Below are positions 59,642 to 64,000 of a stretch of DNA of 64,000 bases, one piece after another; within the stretch, counting starts at the first letter, position 1; each line of letters starts with the position of its first letter. The translations under genes and the position numbers were made by a program. The stretch spans positions 62,001-126,000 of the forward strand of contig NZ_SNVW01000011.1 in assembly GCF_004361695.1 (NCBI RefSeq), in the 5' to 3' direction. Origin of the DNA: Curtobacterium flaccumfaciens (GTDB lineage: Bacteria; Actinomycetota; Actinomycetes; Actinomycetales; Microbacteriaceae). The notes below the pieces were generated by a model. The model was not told the origin of the DNA, did no database searches, and was given only the letters and a program-made list of their open reading frames with translations.

Positions 59642-59942
59642 GGTGCTCCTCTGCTAGAGTTTGTCGCGGCAGATGCTGTCTGCGTGCCCGGACTCGTGCG
59701 AACGAGGCCGAACACACCGCCAGCGTCACGAAAGAGGAGTCTCTCCCACCCGCGGCCGCGCACCACCAGGCTACCGGGTCCACACCGCTCCACCGGCGTC
59801 CGCGTCGGTCGGTCACCCGCAGGGGTGACGTCGGGCGGCTGCCGAACGGGTCGAAGATCCCGTGCGTCAGATCTCCTCTCTCGTGCCGTCGCCCTGGGCA
59901 AGAACGCCCCGGACGGCCACCACCTGATTGAAGGAGCTCCGC
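59642..59942 (+). promoter_or_regulatory. infC promoter and long 5' leader
   Basis: An extended -10 TGCTAGAGT (TAGAGT at 59655-59660) should start a transcript near 59667, giving a leader of about 275 nt. The leader has a GTCACCC-GCAG-GGGTGAC hairpin (59812-59829) and other GC-rich segments but no supported small gene. Long structured infC leaders are often control sites; which type this is cannot be told. Confidence 0.55.
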
Positions 59943-60590
<648 letters not shown>

Positions 60591-60666
60591 GTCCCACCGA
60601 CCGCTTCGCGCAGTCCTCCCAACCGCAATGGCGCGGCTCCCATCCATCCCACGGAAAGGCACCACC

Positions 60667-60861
60667 ATGCCCAAGCAGAAGACCCACTCCGGGTCGAAGA
60701 AGCGCTTCAAGGTCACCGGCAGCGGCAAGATCATGAAGCAGCAGGCCGGTATGCGTCACAACCTCGAGGTCAAGTCTGCCAAGCGCAAGGCCCGCCTCAA
60801 CGAGGACCAGGTCCTCTCGAAGGCCGACGCGAAGAACGTCAAGAAGCTCCTCGGCCACTGA
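60667..60861 (+). CDS. rpmI: 50S ribosomal protein L35
   Basis: 64 residues, the usual length for L35. [22 protein letters not shown] is the family start. It is followed after 27 bp by rplT, giving the standard infC-rpmI-rplT order. Confidence 0.97.
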   Translation: MPKQKTHSGSKKRFKVTGSGKIMKQQAGMRHNLEVKSAKRKARLNEDQVLSKADAKNVKKLLGH

Positions 60862-60888
60862 GCCCCCGGATCGTAAAGGAATAGTGCA

Positions 60889-61272
60889 ATGGCACGAGTA
60901 AAGAGAGCGGTCAACGCCGCCAAGAAGCGTCGCGTCATCCTCGAGCGCGCCGAGGGTTACCGCGGCCAGCGTTCGCGTCTGTACCGCAAGGCCAAGGAGC
61001 AGGTCACCCACTCCCTCGTCTACGCGTACCGCGACCGTCACGCGAAGAAGGGCGAGTTCCGTCGCCTCTGGATCCAGCGCATCAACGCTGCGTCCCGCGC
61101 CAACGGCCTGACCTACAACCGCCTCATCCAGGGTCTGAACCTGGCCGGCGTCGAGGTCGACCGTCGCATCCTCGCCGACCTCGCGGTGAACAACCCGGAG
61201 ACCTTCACGGCGCTCGTCGAGACCGCGAAGAAGGCCCTCCCGGCCGACACCTCGGCCCCGAAGGCCGCGTAG
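60889..61272 (+). CDS. rplT: 50S ribosomal protein L20
   Basis: 127 residues. [39 protein letters not shown] is the conserved basic N-terminus, followed by the globular domain ([27 protein letters not shown]). L20 is needed early in large-subunit assembly. A 15-bp hairpin terminator follows at 61290. Confidence 0.97.
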   Translation: MARVKRAVNAAKKRRVILERAEGYRGQRSRLYRKAKEQVTHSLVYAYRDRHAKKGEFRRLWIQRINAASRANGLTYNRLIQGLNLAGVEVDRRILADLAVNNPETFTALVETAKKALPADTSAPKAA

Positions 61273-61289
61273 TCCGTCCTGCAGTTCCC

Positions 61290-61323
61290 GAAGCCCCCGT
61301 TCCGTCCGCGGAACGGGGGCTTC
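61290..61323 (+). terminator. Terminator after infC-rpmI-rplT
   Basis: 15-bp stem (GAAGCCCCCGTTCCG with complement), loop TCCG, 17 bp after the rplT stop. Confidence 0.85.
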
Positions 61324-61346
61324 GTGCATGCTGCGACACTTGTCGG

Positions 61347-62174
61347 GTGAGCGATCTCCTCGAGAACCCCCGTGCCGGCCGCGTCAAGGCCGTTGCCGCC
61401 CTGTCGAAGAAGGACGTCCGTGCCGAAACGGGCCTCTTCCTGCTTGAGGGACCACAGGCGGTGCGCGAGGCGATCGAGTACCGACCGGAGCTCCTCCGCG
61501 AGCTCTACGTGACGCCGACTGCGGCCGCGCGCTACGCGCTCGACGACGCCCCGGTGGACACGTGGTTCGTCACCGAGCAGGTGCTCGACGCGATGGCCGA
61601 CACGGTGACGCCGCAGGGCGTGGTCGCCGTGTGCCAGCAGTTCCCGACGTCGGTGAAGGACGTCTTCCCGGAGACGGCTGACGACCAGGAGGCGCGTGGC
61701 GGCCTCCCGGGGATCGTCGCGATCCTCGAAGAGGTGCGTGACCCCGGCAACGCCGGCACGATCATCCGCGCTGCGGACGCGGCGGGTGCCGACGCGGTGG
61801 TCCTCACGGGGCGGAGCGTCGACCCGTACAACCCGAAGGTCGTGCGCTCGACCACGGGGTCGCTGTTCCACGTCCCGGTGTCGGTCGGCGTGACGCTGGC
61901 CGACGCGGTGTCCCGTGCACGGGGCCTCGGCTACACGATCCTCGCGGCCGACGTCTCGGGCGACGACCTGCCCGACGTGCGCGCCGAGGGGCTGCTCGAC
62001 GGCCCGACCGCCTGGGTCTTCGGCAACGAGGCCCGTGGCCTGACGGCGGAGGACCTCGCCCTGGCCGACCGCGCGGTGAAGGTGCCGATCTACGGCAAGG
62101 CCGAGTCGATGAACCTCGCCACCGCTGCGTCCGTCTGCCTCTACGAATCGGCGTTCGCGCACCGGACCGCCTAG
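61347..62174 (+). CDS. TrmH/SpoU-family rRNA methyltransferase
   Basis: 275 residues. The N-terminal substrate domain (ETGLFLLEGPQAVREAIEYRPELL) is followed by the SpoU knot: motif 1 LEEVRDPGNAGTIIRAADAAGADAVVL, motif 2 WVFGNEARGL and motif 3 VPIYGKAESMNLATAASVCLYE. It methylates the 2'-OH of a ribose in 23S rRNA or tRNA using SAM. The start is a GTG with no ribosome-binding site; a weak GACACT box lies 6 nt upstream. Confidence 0.92.
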   Translation: MSDLLENPRAGRVKAVAALSKKDVRAETGLFLLEGPQAVREAIEYRPELLRELYVTPTAAARYALDDAPVDTWFVTEQVLDAMADTVTPQGVVAVCQQFPTSVKDVFPETADDQEARGGLPGIVAILEEVRDPGNAGTIIRAADAAGADAVVLTGRSVDPYNPKVVRSTTGSLFHVPVSVGVTLADAVSRARGLGYTILAADVSGDDLPDVRAEGLLDGPTAWVFGNEARGLTAEDLALADRAVKVPIYGKAESMNLATAASVCLYESAFAHRTA

Positions 62175-62249
62175 TCCTCCACAGCCCGGTCCGCGTCCGG
62201 TTCCGTCCACCGTCCGTGCGGTGCAGGACGCCGGTATCCCACGGGCCGG

Positions 62250-62255
62250 TAGGCT
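62250..62255 (+). promoter_or_regulatory. pheST -10 box TAGGCT, short spacing
   Basis: TAGGCT ends 8 nt before the pheS GTG at 62264. Confidence 0.5.
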
Positions 62256-62263
62256 TGGGCCTC

Positions 62264-63304
62264 GTGTCAGAACCTCTCGAGATCAGCGAATCGGCCGTCG
62301 CCGACGCGGTGGACCAGGCCCTCGCGGCGGTCCGCGCCACGACGACCGTCGCCGAGCTGAAGCAGGCCCGAGCCGAGCACACCGGTGAGCAGTCGCCGTT
62401 GGCGCGGATGAACGCGTCGATGCGCAGCGTCCCCCCGGAGCAGAAGGCCGCCGCCGGCAAGCTCGTCGGACAGGCCCGCGGCCGGGTGAACACGGCGATC
62501 GCCGAGCAGGAGTCCGTGCTCGCCGAGGCCGAGGAACGCGCGCGGCTCGAGGCCGAGCGCGTCGACGTCACCGCGCTGCCGTCGCGCCGCACGCCCGGCG
62601 CACGCCACCCACTGTCGCTCCTCAACGAGACGGTGGCCGACATCTTCGTCGGCATGGGGTGGGAAGTGGCGGAGGGCCCCGAGCTCGAGCACGAGTGGTT
62701 CAACTTCGACGCGCTGAACTTCGACCCCGACCACCCCGCTCGGGCGATGGCGGACACGATCTTCGTCGAGCCCGTCGACCGGCACCTGGTCATGCGCACG
62801 CACACCTCGCCCGTGCAGGTGCGCTCGCTCCTCTCGCGCGACCTGCCGCTCTACGTGATCGCCCCGGGCCGCGTGTACCGCGCGGACGAGCTCGACGCGA
62901 CCCACCTGCCGGTCTTCACCCAGGTCGAGGGCATCGCGATCGACAAGGGCCTGACGATGGCGCACCTCCGTGGCACGCTCGAGCACTTCGCACGGCAGAT
63001 GTTCGGCGCCGAGGCGCAGATCCGTCTGCGCCCGAACTACTTCCCGTTCACCGAGCCCAGCGCCGAGATGGACGTCTGGCAGCCGAACGCCAAGGGTGGC
63101 GCGCGGTGGGTCGAGTGGGGTGGCTGCGGCATGGTCAACCCCAACGTCCTGCGCTCCGCCGGCATCGACCCGGACGAGTACCAGGGCTTCGCGTTCGGCA
63201 TGGGCATCGAGCGGACGCTGCAGTTCCGCAACGGCCTGAACGACATGCGTGACTTCCTCGAGGGCGACATCCGCTTCTCGCAGCAGTTCGGAACGGTGGT
63301 CTGA
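62264..63304 (+). CDS. pheS: Phenylalanine-tRNA ligase alpha subunit
   Basis: 346 residues. The N-terminal coiled-coil (about 1-90) is followed by the class II core: HPLSLLNETVADIFVGMGW, motif 2 PLYVIAPGRVYRADELDATHLPVFTQVEG and motif 3 GFAFGMGIERTLQFRNGLND. It charges tRNA-Phe as part of the alpha2-beta2 enzyme. The GTG at 62264 gives the normal length. Its stop overlaps the pheT ATG (TGATG). Confidence 0.97.
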   Translation: MSEPLEISESAVADAVDQALAAVRATTTVAELKQARAEHTGEQSPLARMNASMRSVPPEQKAAAGKLVGQARGRVNTAIAEQESVLAEAEERARLEAERVDVTALPSRRTPGARHPLSLLNETVADIFVGMGWEVAEGPELEHEWFNFDALNFDPDHPARAMADTIFVEPVDRHLVMRTHTSPVQVRSLLSRDLPLYVIAPGRVYRADELDATHLPVFTQVEGIAIDKGLTMAHLRGTLEHFARQMFGAEAQIRLRPNYFPFTEPSAEMDVWQPNAKGGARWVEWGGCGMVNPNVLRSAGIDPDEYQGFAFGMGIERTLQFRNGLNDMRDFLEGDIRFSQQFGTVV

Positions 63305-64000
63305 TGCGCGTCCCACTCCGTTGGCTCGGTGAGTCCGTCGACCTCCCCGAGGACGTCACCCTCGAGCACGTCCACGCGGCGCTCGTGTCGGTCGGCTTCG
63401 AGGAAGAGGACGTCCACACCTACGACCTCACCGGACCGATCGTCGTCGGCCGCGTGCTCGAGCGCGAGCCGGAGCCGCAGAAGAACGGCAAGACCATCAA
63501 CTGGTGCCAGGTCGACGTCGGCGAGGCAGAGCCCCGCGGCATCGTCTGCGGCGCGCACAACTTCGACGTCGGCGACCTCGTCGTGGTGACGCTCCCCGGC
63601 GCCGTGCTGCCCGGGCCGTTCCCGATCGCCGCACGGAAGACCTACGGCCACGTGTCGGACGGCATGATCGCCTCGGCGCGCGAACTGGGCCTCGGCGACG
63701 AGCACGACGGCATCCTGCGCTTCGCCGACCTCGGCATGGAGCCCGAGGTGGGCGCGGACGCCATCGGCCTGCTCGGCCTCGACGACGCGGCGGTGGAGAT
63801 CAACGTCACCCCGGACCGCGGCTACGTCATGAGCATGCGCGGTGTCGCGCGGGAGTACTCGCACGCCACCGGCGCCACCTTCCACGACCCGGTCGACCGG
63901 GTCACGCCCCGCGCGGGCGAGGGCTTCCGGGTCACGATCGACGACCGGGCCCCGATCCGTGGGCGGGTCGGCGCGAGCACCTTCGTCACGCGCGTGGTCC
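63304..64000 (+). CDS. pheT: Phenylalanine-tRNA ligase beta subunit, 5' part
   Basis: 232 residues are visible; the gene runs off the window. MRVPLRWLGESVDLPEDVTLE opens the B1 domain, then the EMAP-like tRNA-binding OB fold (GPIVVGRVLEREPEPQKNGKTINWCQVDVG; RGIVCGAHNFDVGDLVVVTLPGAVLPG), and the B3/B4 start (VEINVTPDRGYVMSMRGVAREY). It forms the second subunit with PheS. Confidence 0.97.
   Translation, partial: MRVPLRWLGESVDLPEDVTLEHVHAALVSVGFEEEDVHTYDLTGPIVVGRVLEREPEPQKNGKTINWCQVDVGEAEPRGIVCGAHNFDVGDLVVVTLPGAVLPGPFPIAARKTYGHVSDGMIASARELGLGDEHDGILRFADLGMEPEVGADAIGLLGLDDAAVEINVTPDRGYVMSMRGVAREYSHATGATFHDPVDRVTPRAGEGFRVTIDDRAPIRGRVGASTFVTRVV

Noticed and set aside
59928-59942. TTG start for infC
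   Set aside because: It would place the AAGGAG ribosome-binding site inside the coding region; AUC at 59943 gives the family start and normal spacing.

Overview
This is a 64 kb stretch of a very GC-rich, gene-dense chromosome with frequent GTG starts and many overlapping ATGA or GTGA junctions. Several features point to an actinobacterium of the family Microbacteriaceae, possibly near Curtobacterium: a DUF1844 gene divergent from infC-rpmI-rplT, a family-typical SF1-helicase-like protein with an MTES_1575-type endonuclease tail, maltokinase, and many TANNNT -10 boxes placed 6-8 nt before the start codon. The genus is an inference; the window has no rRNA or marker that settles it. No CRISPR array, prophage or insertion sequence was seen.

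Layout. 0-7.2 kb: the end of a flotillin gene, a small acidic protein, an FtsX-type ABC exporter operon (permease with a frameshift at a G tract, plus two ATPases with complementary degenerate motifs) and an APH-like kinase. 7.2-10.1 kb: a DHA2 MFS pump and TetR regulator. 10.2-21.7 kb: an L-fucose utilisation module with ABC uptake genes lacking an ATPase, cytoplasmic GH29 fucosidase, mutarotase, aldose dehydrogenase, lactonase, L-fuconate dehydratase, SDR, FAH-family hydrolase and a GntR regulator. The pathway needs no kinase and should end in pyruvate and lactate. Three promoters share an ACAT-N3-ATGT operator-like site. 21.8-27.6 kb: a thioredoxin/glutaredoxin-fold protein, a PrsW-like protease, a three-gene operon pairing an adenosylhomocysteinase paralogue with a SAH-deaminase-like amidohydrolase and a DUF985 cupin, and a DUF3800 gene. 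27.8-34.2 kb: a polar amino acid ABC importer, a second MFS/TetR divergent pair, a quinone oxidoreductase and a lipoprotein. 34.2-40.9 kb: aldo/keto reductase, FAD monooxygenase, several uncharacterised proteins and a CitE-like lyase. 41-45.7 kb: a large SF1-helicase-like protein that lacks the Walker A lysine and Walker B glutamate, a small overlapping protein and a CDP-alcohol phosphatidyltransferase. 45.9-50.5 kb: mscL, fmdB-like, 5-FTHF cyclo-ligase, galU, a GNAT enzyme, a membrane protein and tRNA-Ala(CGC). 50.5-59.2 kb: an amidase-domain lipoprotein, a PIG-V-like mannosyltransferase, a GH2 hydrolase, a MaoC protein, a CYTH/CHAD protein and maltokinase. 59.2-64 kb: translation genes (DUF1844, infC with an AUC start, rpmI, rplT, a SpoU methyltransferase, pheS and the start of pheT).

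Intergenic DNA is rich in repeats: a GCACAAC...GTTG palindrome family (4 copies), a dispersed CCTGGAGGCRCGG motif (10 exact copies in genes and in terminator hairpins), a repeat pair bracketing the fucose module, and several degenerate short tandem arrays at gene junctions.
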